A stretch of DNA of 64,000 nucleotides from Lucifuga dentata (Eukaryota; Chordata; Actinopteri; Ophidiiformes; Bythitidae). The stretch covers positions 1 through 64,000 of the forward strand of contig VXCM01001296.1 in NCBI GenBank assembly GCA_014773175.1, read 5' to 3'. The translations under genes and the position numbers were made by a program. Positions 1-14,177 of this stretch are shown here, piece by piece (the first letter of the stretch is position 1; each line of letters opens with the position of its first letter). The notes under the pieces were generated by a model. That model worked only from the letters and a program-made list of their open reading frames with translations, did not search any database and was not told the origin of the DNA.

Positions 1-914
1 GCAGCCAGTAAACCGTGATCCGTCAGTTACGGTAATCAGCTGCTGAAATAAATATGTTTACCGGTAGTGGATTATTTTCAGAAAATCAAAGGAGTACTAT
101 GACAATACCCAGAAAAACAGGTAATTTGCTAAACAAATAAACTGATGGAATAACATCAGGGGGTCGGCTGAGGGAATTCCGAAACTCCGTATGGAGGAAT
201 TTTCCAGCACATAGACAGACCCGCATGGACTCAGGTACAGGATAAATACTGAAAACACGTAATGGGGGAGATTTAAAAAAAAAAAAAAATCACCATAATT
301 ACACAGCTAAATATGCTAAATGAGCGCTGTGATAACTATAGCTCATTTGTAAAGCTTCCCTTACCTTCATCAATGCGATTCAGACGACAAAGAGAAGTCC
401 GGAAGACTTGATGTTAGCTAATGTCACATACGGTAATCAGCGTTTACCGGTACTGGTACTGGATTATTTTCAGAAAATAACAGGAATACTATGACAGTTC
501 TCAGAAAAAAAAACAGGTAATTTGCTAAACAAATAAATTGATGGAACAACATCATGAGGTCTGCTTATATGCGGGTTTCTTTAAAAATCTATATTTGCGA
601 GGGTCAGTTTGTAGTCGAGTATATATGGTACTTACCAATGTTGATAAAGTCTGATCTGTATTGGCAGGTCATGCCAAAGCCAAAATCCCTCCAGAACCCT
701 GTTTCTTTCGTAATCACCTATAAGAAAAAGAAACATATTTTAGAGAGCATCTGAACAAAAATATAAACTCAACACTCAACACCTCAACACACACTCAGCA
801 CACTTGGCAGGTGCATCAACAGGAGCATAGAAGTGTGAATTTGCATATCTGTAGCTGCTGGAAAGGGAAATTACTTGTTAGTAAATGAAAATAGATTTGG
901 AAGGTGTGTGTTAC
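1..914. repeat. csgalnact1 intron with a diverged direct repeat
   Basis: No exon is visible. A block at about 32-178 recurs at 432-565 in the same orientation (shared ggtaatcag, gtttaccggta, ggattattttcagaaaat, caggtaatttgctaaacaaa). The period is about 400 bp and the copies differ by small indels. Origin unknown; it looks like a partial tandem duplication or two copies of one short element. Confidence 0.6.
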
Positions 915-1009
915 CAGCTGTTTGGCCATAGATGGGATGTGTTCACGACTTCCATAGATTAAGGTGGGGTTATACTGGCTGAATAACACTGGGAAGAACA
1001 CCTTTTTAC
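915..1009 (-). CDS. csgalnact1: csgalnact1 coding exon 5
   Basis: 95 nt, phase 1 in and phase 0 out. Acceptor ...cattgacag, donor GTAACA. Encodes [14 protein letters not shown] to AKQLV, matching the family up to the next known exon junction. The following exons are outside the window. Confidence 0.9.
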
Positions 1010-2869
1010 CTGTCAATGAGAGAAAGACTGTCAGAAAACCAGGCTGTGATTTGAAACCGTGTGTGTGTGTGTGTTTGTGTATCTCACCAGGTTGTGTGTT
1101 GAGTCGGCAGGTGTTGAGGAAGTCAGCGGTGAAGTAGATGTCCACATCGCAGAAGAAAAGCAACACATTGCCTCCCTTCCATGCGCGAGCCCCCGTGTCT
1201 AGACCACGTCCACGGGAAAACTCCCCTTCCATCTGCAGCAGTGTGTAATTCTTAAAATTGATTTCCCTATTCAGAGAGAGAGAGAGAGAGAGGAAGAAGC
1301 AATGGGAATATGAATGACTCTGATATTCCCCACACATGGAGTTCTTTGGCCTCTGTGCTGAGTAATCTTGCAGGTCTTTCACATCCACATCCACTTTCCC
1401 TTTATGTCACATTCTCCCCCGACCTTTCTTGACTAACTGCAACCGCCACTACATGTTTTTCCCTCTAAATTTGAAGAAAATGATAATAATCGTCATTCAT
1501 CACTGGTTTAATGTTTTCCTCAAGAGATGGTGAGAGTTAAAAGAAACAGCTGGATGCAAGTGATGCCCAGCTGTGGCCTGAGAGAGAAGTGTAATGACAC
1601 ACACAGATCATGACTAATCCTCACATATTAGACAGACACAAATGATACACACAGGCACAAAGACTTTGGATGGATGAGGGAGAGAGAGAGAGAGAGAGAG
1701 AGCTTTACTGAAGAAAACCAGGATGACCAGAGGAAACACCTACAGGTTGTTTAGGCTGGAAGTGACTTCCTCTCCACTGTTCTTTCTCTCTGCTGTGTGT
1801 GTGTGTGTGTGTGTGTGTGCACGTGGGTGTGTATGTATGTGTGGACTTACCTATTTAGGGTAAACTCCTTGAATAAGACATCATAATATATCTGTGATCC
1901 TCATTCTAAAATCCAATAAAACATCAACAATAGTAACTAAGGCACATTTACTCAAGTACTGTACTTAAGTACAGTTTTGAGGTATTGTACCTTTGTTTTT
2001 TAGTAAAAACCTAGTATCTTTGCTTTGTTTTATATCTGAAGCCAACACATTTTTCCATTGTCGTATTAGTACTAAAAGACTTGAATACGTCTTCCAGAAA
2101 GAAGCGCCAACATTCAGACCAAAACGCAAACGAAACAAAATGAGTAACGATATTTTAACTTTTCAGAAAACGCTAGAATACCTCAAAAACAAGCCAACTG
2201 GGTTATTCCACTCTTCCTGTCAAAATGAGTAGAAGTGTATGTGTTTATGTGTGTTGTCGGGCTGTACATCAGCAGACAGAGGACATCTGTGGACAGACTG
2301 TGTGAATCCAAACAGAGTTTATCTGTTCCACAGTCTTAAGGAGTCCCAGAGGAGCAGGGATCCACCCATTGGCACCAAACTGTCCACAGATGGCAGAGAC
2401 AGAAAACAAATGGCTCCGTTTGTCTAACAGTGTTAATGCTACATAAGTATTGTGACAGTGTGTAATTATAAAGTCATTTGTTTTTGTTGTTTCATGTATG
2501 AAATACATGTGGGCTTTTAATTCAGTTGGGATGCTCATTGTCTAAGATGAAAATAACACAAACAAGTTTTTCTACATTGCTTATTTTAAACTCCAGCAAT
2601 AAAATTATGATATATTATTTTTATGCAAGAATATAATGTTCCTCTGCATTTTTCACAATTTAGTTGCATAGATTAGAGCACAAGGTACTCAAAGCATCTC
2701 CATATTTATTCATAAACTAATACGTGCATACTAAAAGCTCCAGAAAAACATTTATAAATAATTCATTTACAGTTTTATGGTGTTGATATTTTGCCAATTA
2801 CTAATATTGTTTCTGGAAAAGTGTAATTGTCTCCAGTGAGCTGAAGCTCGTGGTTAATCTATTATTCAT

Positions 2870-2909
<40 letters not shown>

Positions 2910-2935
2910 ANGCTCGTGGTTAATCTATTATTCAT

Positions 2936-2975
<40 letters not shown>

Positions 2976-5900
2976 ATGCGTGCTGCTCCTCAGAACATTA
3001 GCTAGTAAAATAATTCTCCCAAATAATTCTCTTGTGTGCGCACGTCTGCATGTGTGCATGAATCTGTAATATGCATCTAAAAATGTGAGCAGACATTACT
3101 ATATGTCAGATGGGGAAGTTCTAAATCCCTTTATATCCTGTTCTCTTTGTTTCTTATCCACAGGCACTAGCAGCCCTTAGGACTTTAAATGGTTGTTGGC
3201 TCATGTGTGGTCACAGACTACAGACATTTTGTTTCCTGAAAGTGAAACTCTGATACACAAGTGCACAAGTGGGCGAATAGTTAAACCAGATACCTAGCAC
3301 CCTTGGATGGGAATTGCCTTGGAAAAGCCTGGAAAGACAGAAAGGGATTAGACCACCTCTAGAGTCGGATTAATTTCCAGATGTGGGTAATCCTTCTGAT
3401 TACTGATTCACGACAGCATGTCGTTCTCAAAGGAAATGAAGTCAGACCACAGAAAAAAGAAAGAAACAGATGAAATCTTTCAATTTGTGTGTAATCCTTC
3501 CACTGTTTGTTAGATTGTCATTTTCCCCATCTCAATTTAGCAAACTGTTCCAGATCACATGTTCTCTAATTCTATTAAAAACTGCCATCAGAATAATAAT
3601 TAATGGCAGTTAGACCACATGGGCAGAACATTTACGTAGACATATCTTGGTTTGTCTGATTGCCTCCATGACAAAATGTCTGATAACCCTGGAAAATCAA
3701 TGTTACATTTGGTTTTACTGTTGGTGCTAAAATCTGAAATCTAGTAGCCAGTCCTGAAACTCCAGAGCGGCTAAGTTTTCCAACTGTTGTTGAAAACAAC
3801 TGAGGCAATGCATTGACCAACTTCTCCCAGAATTCAGTCCCTCTGGGTCTAGAACTGATGCCAGGTTAAAGATTTGTCACATCTTCAGTTAGGGCCTCAG
3901 GAGAAAGCAGTCTTTTGTATGGACTGATAAATGTCAACATGACTCTGATTGTTTGGTGCCTCTCCTTTGCAGTTCTCCTGTTTTGGCTGCTCCTAAAGCA
4001 ACTATTCACATGATGTAAAGGGCATCTGCCATTCGGAATGTTACCTCTCCACAAAGGCTGCCGCTTGAGCCTTTGTGGAGAGGTAACATTTCCAACTTTA
4101 TAGCTCAGAAGGAGGCCCTGACAGTGTTATTTGGTCATTTTGAATTATATAGGGCTCTAGTTTTTTGCTAGTTTGGCTTATACTGACCAGAATCTCTTGG
4201 TTTTTTTTTTTTTTTTTTTNTTTTTTTTTTTTTTTTTGGTTTTTTTTTTTTTAAATCATTCCAGGATCTGCAGTACAACCACAACCAACACTTCATGGCT
4301 CAAAGCTACATGCAACGTGAAAATGGGGCAAGTAAGTCTCATAAATAGTGTCTAAGTAGGCTTGTTCATCTCATTTATTTCAAAACATTTATAAATGAGC
4401 TTTACCTGGTTAAATCAGAGAAGCAAACTTTTTAACTAATCAAGTTGTCCCACTTTCTCTTGGTCAGCATCACCCTCTGTTTCCATTAACCCGATTATTT
4501 ATCCACCTGTTGTTCATTTTGCCTGCTGTTTTGCAGTGTGGTGGCTCTTCTGTGGGTTATTGAACAAAACCCATTTTGCTTTATGGTGAGCTGGGGAATC
4601 AGCAGTCGGTAAAATGGAGAGGTAAGTTATAAAATATGTAAACTTATTGTGATCGCACTCAGGCTCAGCCCTCGGGTGACACAGCAACATAAGTTATTAA
4701 AAAATGCAATTTCTAGAGTATGCCGATATGTGTAGAAACATTCTAGCTTTAATATGGATGCTGGATAGAGATTGAAGTCAGCTGTGATTTGTTTGTTTCA
4801 TCTTCTCTCAGTCACTCGCTGCTCAACATCAACTCCTCCCTTCTGAGAGTTGTTGACCCGCCTGTGAACTGAATGAAATGTCACCGTAACAGGAAAGGAT
4901 AGATGGAGTAGATGAAACAAACAGGAAAAAAAGATGAAGATGAGGTGGAAGTTATTACAGGAGTGTCAGTGAACGCATCATAGTTATCTAGCTTCTTTCT
5001 TCACAACTGGACAGCAACTAAGTACTGATAGTTCTTAAGTACTGGTACTTTACTCTAGTTACAGATTTAGACCTTCCTTTCTTCCTTCTTTGCTTTTTCC
5101 CTTCTTTCCTTTTACTATAATACACCTTATTCTTCATAACAGTTAAATATGTTATAAAGATACTTATACTTTTAAAATACTTATATGTTTTTTTTACTTA
5201 AGTACAATTTTAAATGCTGTACTTTTATGTGTAACTTAATATTTTTCCATGTGCTACTGTCAAGTTTACTTAAGTAAATAAAATAACTAAAAGTAAAGTA
5301 CTTAACTGAAAAGATGTGAACACCCACTGTGTTTTGTTCTCTTTCCCTTCTCTTTTTTTTTATTAAGATCCTCTTCCCCCACCCACAAAAAAATCTGGCT
5401 TTGCCCTCCCATTTTATTCTCTAACCTTTCTGTCCTCCTTTCTTGCTATTTTCACTTCGGCTTCCCTTTTTCTGAATTCTAGTAATTATTCATACATATC
5501 GACTGATGTCTCCTTAAAAAGCTCTCTGTTCATCCTGCTTCTTCCTTTACACACAATCCTTCCATCTATTGGACTGTATCTCCTTGTTTTCAGTGATTAT
5601 TCGTGTTTTTGTTTGATGTGATAATCCTGCTGAGACTCAGAAACATGCACCCGCACTGGTTTTGAGTCGGATGTCTGACTTTGAAGCTTTAGCTGATATA
5701 CAGGAAAAGTCAGAAAACCTCAGAAAGCAATCCTCTTTATATGGTTTCTAACTGAAACTGTATAGAGAGGCTCTAACATGCTGAAGTATTGCTTTCTTCT
5801 TCCCACAAGGTGTAGTGTTTGGTAAAACCGCTTCAGCTTTGTCATAAATACCCAAATAACCAGCACCTGAAATACAAACCGAGCCTTTTCCCCCCATTTA

Positions 5901-8900
5901 AGTCCCCAAACAGAAAGAAGAGGAATGAATCTGGTGGAGATCCAAGATAAGTTAGATCTTAGATTCTGTCAGCTGTGGCACCGCTGCTCGGATCAGATTT
6001 CTCATATCTAACTGAGACTCATGGGAAATTTGTCTCTGGTAGTTTATATTGGCTGCTGATAAGCATACAAGTGCTTTATGGAAAACTCTGAGCCAAGGCA
6101 CAGTGTGTTATTGAAAAACAGAGAGTAAGAAAGACACAAATAGCTTGAGGTTATTATGGAGCAAACACAAACCAAACCAGTTTACAACCGAGGATCTAAT
6201 TTATGGGAAAGGCAGCAAGGAATCAGATCAGCTAATGGTGCCTTCACTGCCGAGAACAGATGCTGGTGTGTTTGTGTTTCTGAACATCTACTGTTTCTTT
6301 ATATGGACCAATCTAATTTTTGACCTGAATACGTTTTGCAAAGTAAGGTCATTTAGACAGATTCTGTGTTGGAATCTTCTTACAACTAGAAGTACAACTA
6401 CAGTAAGAATTGAAGTAAAGGTCAGAATTAAAGAATTCATTTACAAAAACAGAGAAACTCCTCTTCTATAAATTTGTAAAGTCATGTTTTATGTTTTTTT
6501 TAATTCATGCATTCCAGGTAATATGAAATTGTATGTTACTTTGTTCTGTTAACTTGAATATATACGTATATGCGTATATATTTTAATTTTAACCCCACAT
6601 CAGGTTAATTGATATTACTGGGAATGCTCAATAAAACAACATGATTTTAAATGAATATAAAAGCCTTTTAAAAAGTTTAATCCCTTTAAAATTTGTCATT
6701 CATTAATTTATTCTTCATTTCAAGACAGAATAACCAATTTGTCAGTTGACACACTTGATTTTTGATTAGTGATTCATCAAGTTAAATGTCAAATTTTGTC
6801 AAATTTGCTGATTTCATCTCTACAAATGCAAGAATTTACATGCTTTTCTCAGTTTCATAGTGTTGTTAGTAATTATTTTTTGTCAGACATAATATGAATA
6901 TTGAGCATGTCAGTTTAGCTTCTAGCAACTTATGACAAGCATTGTAGACATTTATAATCATTGTAACTCATTACTCATGAATATAATCTGTAGATGAGTC
7001 CACTTGCTTGCATCCCTCATGCACACGTGCATATGCATGCACATTCCTGTGTGTGTTCAGATTTGCATGTGTATATGTGTGTCTGCATCTGTTTGTGTGT
7101 AGCAGGTTTCCAGACAATAACTACAGAGGTGATTGCAATTCATTCAGAGTAACAGACTCAGATGAAGAAAAGGGAAGAAGCAGCAGAGATTCACACTCAG
7201 ATAAGCAGCTACAGTGCTGATGAATGCAATGTTTGGCTGCGAGAAGAATACAAAAAGCCTTAAAAAGTTCAAGGCCAAAGTGATGCTAAAGTGGACTTCA
7301 TTCAACCTCTTTATGCTGCACCGTCCCTCAGCTGCAAGTCTCATTCAGCCTCCTTAATACAAATGTCCCCGATCAATCATTCATTCACCCTGTGGAGTCT
7401 GAGGTCAGTTTGGCAATTTGGCTTTACCTTAAGGTCATTTATGTCAGCATTAATGTGGAATGCACATGGAATAAGGGATAAAACAACTGAAGCTGTTACA
7501 CGCTCCACAGTCTGAGCTTACATTAATGATTAAGAGCTTTTTTAAAAACAGAATTTAAGGTTTATTAAAGCAGCCTGTCCCCTGATCTTGCAGATTTCTG
7601 AAGTAATTAATTTAGAGAGTTAAAAGAGTCTCAGTTTATATTGATTATGGGATGATTTAGGCATTTTGAGGGCTTCTTAAGGGAATTTTGTCTGCTATGG
7701 ATTGGCTTAAAAATCACATGCCTTAAAAATCCAAGGCATTATTTCCTCCAACAAAAATTTCTCCTATTCTGCTTTGTCTGCTAAATGGATTTAAAGTGTG
7801 AATTCTGCACTTGAGGCAGTTTTGTTCTGATACTTTTCTGACATAATATTTATGAAATTACATGATTTTACTCAAAAACCTGATTTCGACTGAAACGGGA
7901 AGATAATAGCTCCGTTTCTACTTGGCATTAAGACCTGAATAAAAGGTCTGAATCTGCATTTGAAGCAGGTGTTTTATCCACTTACTTTTGCATGTTACGA
8001 GCAATTAATAATTCATGACAGTTATGAGAGTAAGCTGTGGAAATCTTTGACTTCAGGCTGTGTAAATTTCTGCTGCTACCACACACTGCTCCATGATGCT
8101 TTCCACATTCCCAGGTTCTGATTTTGCCTTTTTAAAATTCATGACACCATTAAGTGCACTTCATGCTGGATATTTCATTTTCAGAGTGAAAGCAGCAGGC
8201 GCAGACATGAGACAAAGAGACGCCGTGTGATAACGGACTGATTCAAGGCCACACAAAACCTGCGAGCTGGGAATTGCCCCACATCACCATAGCAACCCCC
8301 TCAGGGAATCTGTAGTCCAATCAAAAGTGGATCTGACTGTGATCAAAAAGCTGTGGAGTGTGTGTGTGTGTGTGTGCGTGTTTTTTTTGGGGGGGGGGGN
8401 TTTTTTTGGGGGGGGGGGTTGTCGTGTTCATGTGTGTGTGTGTCAAGGCTCATGTGAGAGTAACATGAGTGGGATGAGATGATCACAGGCCTGCTGTAAT
8501 TTATCTGTGCTGGGTGCCAGAGGTAGCTGAGATCGTTATGATGGGTGGCACAGTGTTTCATTATTCATCAGAAAATGTGTGTGTTCGCATCTGTGTGTGC
8601 GCACGTGTTATTGAGAGTCCGTGCACGCCTGCAGCAGCGTACATTTAATCCCATAAATTACATTCTGTGTTGCATGTTCTGCCACTAATTCACAGATCAG
8701 GTCTTGGCTGTGATTCCACCCACCTGGACGTGTTCTCCAGAGTGCTGCGGACTTCGTTCAACTGCTCTTCCCCAAAATACACCACGGTCAGATGAACACG
8801 GCCGTCTTTATGCACACACACTTCCCTGTGAGTACACACAAGCACATAAAAGAAGGGACAATAGATGAAGGCATTGAAGGCATCTTGAAGGCATCTTCCC

Positions 8901-8913
8901 AGAGAGAGAGACA

Positions 8914-8979
<66 letters not shown>

Positions 8980-11900
8980 CTCTCTCTGTGTGTGTGTGTG
9001 TGTGTCTGTCTGTGAATGGGAGACCTATAAGACATCTGCAGATACTTTGAAGGACACATGTCAAATATATCACACATGCTGAAGATTCATTCAGCTGCTC
9101 TCACACAGCATGCACACGCCTACACACACACACACACACACACATGCATTTTCCCAGAAGAGGAAATGCTCCCCTTCTTGCTCTTCCAAAAACACTAAAA
9201 TACCCAAAGTGCAATTTAGATGAAAACAAGATGGCTAAAAGTGGCTCAGTGTGCAGAGGATGCTGAAGATTCTTGGCTGATAAAAATCGTTATGTCTTTA
9301 TTGATGCTGCTTTTATGCTGCCATCTCTAAATGCCAGCATGATTAGCAGCAAATTGGTTTCTGCTTTGATCTGGTGTTGCGGCATCTTTCATTCTGGCAA
9401 TAAGGGCCACAGCACAGAAATAAAGAGTTAGGATTATTTTATTGTGCAGGTAATTGAGGAACATTTTCTTCTGTCTCTTAAAATGTGTATGTGTACTTGG
9501 GTTTGTGTAAATTCACGTTCACTGTGCTTTGCGCTTATATTTGTTTTGTACCAGTATGTATATGAATAAAAACCATATGACCGAACTTACTCACCATCTG
9601 AACACCCCCTCCCCCCCCCNCCCCCCCCCGACCTTTAATATGGATGAGGGTAAAGTGTTTGCTCAGCGACTCTCTCGCTCTTTCAAGTAAGTACACTTCC
9701 AGCCTCGCTGTATATCAGCTGTTCTGCCCAGGAGGCATTTTAATGGGCTGCAACAGTGCTACTAAGCAGGATTTACCATGTAAAAAGGAGCTCTGAGGAG
9801 CAGAAACAGGACAATAAATCACACACATTAAGGAAAAAAAATTTTTCTACAAATGATGACAAACTGCAGAGCTGAAATAGCCATGTTTGGGGATTAACTT
9901 TTTTCTCAATTTTGGCATCTTAAAGGACCATACAACCCCTTTTGCATGTTTGAACCTAATATATTCAATTTTCATACATGTAAGGTTACTGACATTTCCC
10001 AAAGCATACTACTGGAGCAGTGAGTTAAAAAAAAATGTTTTTCCTACCTTCCAGACCACCACTGGTTTCAGTTCATTCTGCTACGCTATTAAAATCAACT
10101 TGTTGATACTTGAAACGTTCTTGGGATAGGTAATCCATCATTGTGAACAACACGTATATTCAGGGGTTTTTTTTTTTAGAAGTTACGTAATTTTAGCTTT
10201 TAAGCACAATAAAAAGTGTGGTGTGAATGTATGTCTGCATTGGGAATGTAGTCCCAAAAGAAGACCTGCATTTATCAATTTTAAATGACTGTGACTTCAT
10301 AAGGTAAAACATGGATTTTTAAGGTGGGTGCATCGCTTGAATATTTGATTTTGAAAGATTAAGAGATTTTGCAAAATATCAGGAAAGTTGAAATATGGTT
10401 TTATTGTTTGGGAAATGATTGTCAGTAACTTTACTTATATAAAAATTGAATATATTAGGCTCAAACATGCAAAATGATCAGTATGGTCCTTTAACTCATG
10501 TCTATTTTTATCAGAGTTCCTGACATGTATTTTCACCCTGATTATTCCTAAATCTTAATTAAGTGATGGCAACACAAGTGCATGCATTTTCAAAGCATTT
10601 AAAGGACTATACTAGTGATTTTGTATGTTTGAACCTAATAAATCATACCCGCATACACATTACATTGCTGACAACCATTTTCCTAAACTTAAAACCATAT
10701 TTTAGTTTTCCTTTTATTTTGCCAAAGCTCCTAATCTTTCAAAATCAACTATTGAGGTGATAAACTTCAATGTTTCACCTGTTAACAGAATTTATCTGTA
10801 AAATCCATCTTCTCCTGGGACTGTACACCCTGGCAGAGACATACATTTTCTTCATGTTTCTTCATGTTGGACCGGTTAAACAAAGTTACCGCAACAAAAA
10901 AATTTAAATAGACATCATGTTCACTGTAGATTATTTATATCAAACACATTTCAGGTCTCTACATGTTGATTTTTTACAGCGTACTGGAATGAACTGAAAC
11001 CAGTGGCAGCCTGGAAGGTAGAAAAAAATTCACTGTTGGCAGTAGTATGTTTTGAGAAATGGTTGGCAGAATTGCAATGTGTCTTTTGAGCTCAAACATG
11101 CAAAACCACCAGTTTGCTCCTTTAATGCTTACATAAATAGCATATTAATCATGTAGCATTTCTAATGTAATTTATTTCCTCTAATCTCTCCCACTCCCAC
11201 TCTCTGTCTGCATGATCCCCAATTAAAATGCAAAACTGGAATAAAATGAGTTGAAAAACAAACATTTCATATGATATGAGAACCTTATTGAATTATTTAA
11301 CACAGCCCTTCTGTTTGTGTTTTATTGGCTGTATGGCTGTGATTTACTGCTAAATGCATGATTAACTTGCAGACTTATCTAAATTTAGAATGTTTTGTTA
11401 CGCATTTAAATTATTCTTTAAACACAGTCTAACCTGAAGTTTTGCATGAACTGTTTGAATTTGTCTGTGCGTCTGGACAGCGGGACGATGATGTTAATGG
11501 GGACGTTGGACGTGTCCACCCTCTCGTTTTTCACCTTCATCAGAGGGCCAAACGGACGGAAGAGAACCACTCGTTGTAATTCATAAGTGGACTCCCCTCT
11601 GAAGCTCAGCTCATACAGCGACCCTTTGTTCTTCTCTGTCCGGACGATACCTGATGGTAAGAAAGACACAGACATGAACTCTCGACTGTCACTTGGTTAC
11701 AATTTCATTCATCTATTTAGATTCAAGGTCAACTTTATTAGTCTCCAAGGAGAAATTTGCCTTAGGCATCAAGGTTGCCGTTCCATACACACTCATATCT
11801 ATTCTACATTCAAACCTCAAATACAACTATTCACACCATCATAAAATTAAAGTGTCGTGCTATAATACATTGCTAGGATTAAAAAAAAACTACAGTATTA

Positions 11901-13005
11901 CTGATAAAAAAAAGATCAAGATATTATATCTAGGCTGTTGGTAAGCCATGTAGAATATGAAATACATCATCATGCCAAGACACAATCACAGTACCTATAA
12001 TCACAATTAATACAACATCAGCTAACANAATACATCATCATGCCAAGACACAATCACAGTACCTATAATCACAATTAATACAACATCAGCTAACATCCAA
12101 CATAATAAGAATATAAAAAGAAGATTATAAAAAATAACCATGGGCCTGTAGAAATAGGATAGATATAATGAGGGATAATAAGCCTACATTATAATAGTGA
12201 TTTCGATTAATTCTTAATTTTGATCAGTAATTTTGTTAAAAGTGGCACCAGAGAGAATTTATACTTGAGTGACATTTTGGCAGCTGATACCTTCGACCGA
12301 TACCATTGATTGTATTTATGTAAAACTACATTACATACAGCCACATTTTTGCACTGTAAAATGTGACAAGTTGATCTTACTTAAAAAAATCTAGGAAACC
12401 GATTGCCTTGAAAAAGNCACTGTAAAATGTGACAAGTTGATCTTACTTAAAAAAATCTAGGAAACCGATTGCCTTGAAAAAGGAAAGTAAATATACCTAT
12501 TAGTCTTAAGTTATGTTTACTTTGTCTACTTGAACTTAATACTATATAGTTACATTTAATTACCCTTTTCAAGACAATTGGTTTCCTAGATTTTGTTTAA
12601 GTAAGATCAACTTGTCACATTTTACAGTGTAGTTTCTTTCTTGTGCTGAGATGAAAACTTTGATTTCTATGTTTTAAGTTTTATGCTATCATCATGTTAC
12701 ATAACAGATATATGAATATGCGATAGAATGCAAATTAAATGTAAAACTGTAATGCAAATGTACATTTCTGACTTGATCTTGATTTCACATTTTTGTAGTT
12801 TTTCCACTTTTCTTTGAAGTGAGGTGTTGATATAAACCTGTAAGATTTCTGTCCTTGTGCCAAAGATTCTATTTTGCACATTTAGCATTTCATGACAAAT
12901 CACACAAGAAACTGTTAGAAATCATAACAAACCATTATCTGTCATCATCATTTTCAGTATCTGTGTGTTTACCGCTGAGTGACTGATGGTGTTTATGCGT
13001 GGGCG

Positions 13006-13050
<45 letters not shown>

Positions 13051-14146
13051 AGGCTGTTCATCCAGTACAATTTTCTTGTTGCTTGAATCTTTTCTACAGA
13101 GAATCGTGTTGCTTTTCAATTACTTTACTTTTATTTGAAATATTATAAGCAAAATTGCCTATTGAAGACTGAGGCGAAAGAAAGAAAGAAAAAAAAATGG
13201 AGATAGAGAAATTGAAAAATGAGGTCAGAGATGGTTTGCAGAGAAAGTGGATGATAGAAGAGGGAAAGACAGGAGGAGTGAGACACTCAGAATAATCAGA
13301 AATTGACAGAAAGTGAAAGAGAGTGGCCAGAAGTGAAAGATTTTCTGTCTGATAAGAGCTAAAAGCAGCTGCCTACGTTGTGAGATCTCAAATCCCAGAC
13401 AGAAATGATAAGCTTAAATATGTTGAACAATTTAAATTAAATGCCTTCACTTCCTGTTGTATATCCATCAATCTGGCTGCACTTCTCCCTCTCTTTCTTT
13501 CTCAGTTTGAAGCTTGCCTTCAGTATATGAGTATTTGCTTCCTAATGGAGCCTGGAGAGCCGTCTAAAGATGCTTTTGTCTGTCTGGGCATCTAGACTGC
13601 CTTTCACTTCTCCTGCTGCTTGCATAAAAAGTTCCTTATTCAAGTGGAAAATCAATGTTTAAGTCCATTAAGGAGCTCCAATGCAGATTGTGAGCTGGAT
13701 GGAGTAGCTCTTTCATTATAAACAAGCTGCACTCTCCTATCTGTTTCAGAAATATTTAGGTGAATACACATGAACACGTTTGCACATCTATTAAAATCAC
13801 CATGACGTAAACACACTTGGATTAAACAGGCCACACACAATGTGTGTGTGTGTGTGTGTGTTTTTTTTTTAAGAGGTTCAAAGTAATGACCTATGGCATA
13901 TTTCCTCTGAGCCAGGTGCCCCTATTACTCACTTAAACCCTCCACCTACACCGCTTCACTGAAGTCAGTGACCTTAGAAAAACAGATCTCACACACACAC
14001 ACACACACACACACACAAAGTACCACGTCAGAAAAGATGAGCTGATGAGGAGCAGCTGTGTTCATTTCCTGTGGCTGTGATCAGAACAAACTAGAAGGAT
14101 ATCCTGGTTTTGGCAGTAAGGCACAGAAACAGCATGATACCCCCCA

Positions 14147-14177
<31 letters not shown>

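Larger units (their letters stand above)
1267..8723. other. csgalnact1 intron 3 (~7.5 kb), non-coding
   Basis: No credible exon on either strand. Holds (GA)n and (GT)n tracts at 1679-1702, 1795-1820 and 2872-2976, a perfect hairpin at 4037-4090, and poly-T (4201-4252) and poly-G (8390-8418) runs containing single Ns. Aagtacttaagt-type sequence at 1933-1995 and 5034-5320 resembles ends of a common fish hAT MITE. Confidence 0.6.
8826..11433. other. csgalnact1 intron 2, non-coding
   Basis: Contains a (CT)n/(GT)n tract at 8912-9004, an (AC)n tract at 9122-9144, a poly-C run with one N (9604-9629) and two adjacent MITE copies (9924-10490 and 10603-11121). No gene seen. Confidence 0.7.

Noticed and set aside
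6535..6585. ATATATACGTATATGCGTATATAT palindrome-like patch
   Set aside because: Short AT-rich alternation expected by chance in this composition; no flanking repeats.
8690..9082. Overlapping frames with RERERE and SLSLSL runs
   Set aside because: Produced by the (CT)n/(GT)n microsatellite; the only coding part is csgalnact1 exon 3 (8724-8825).
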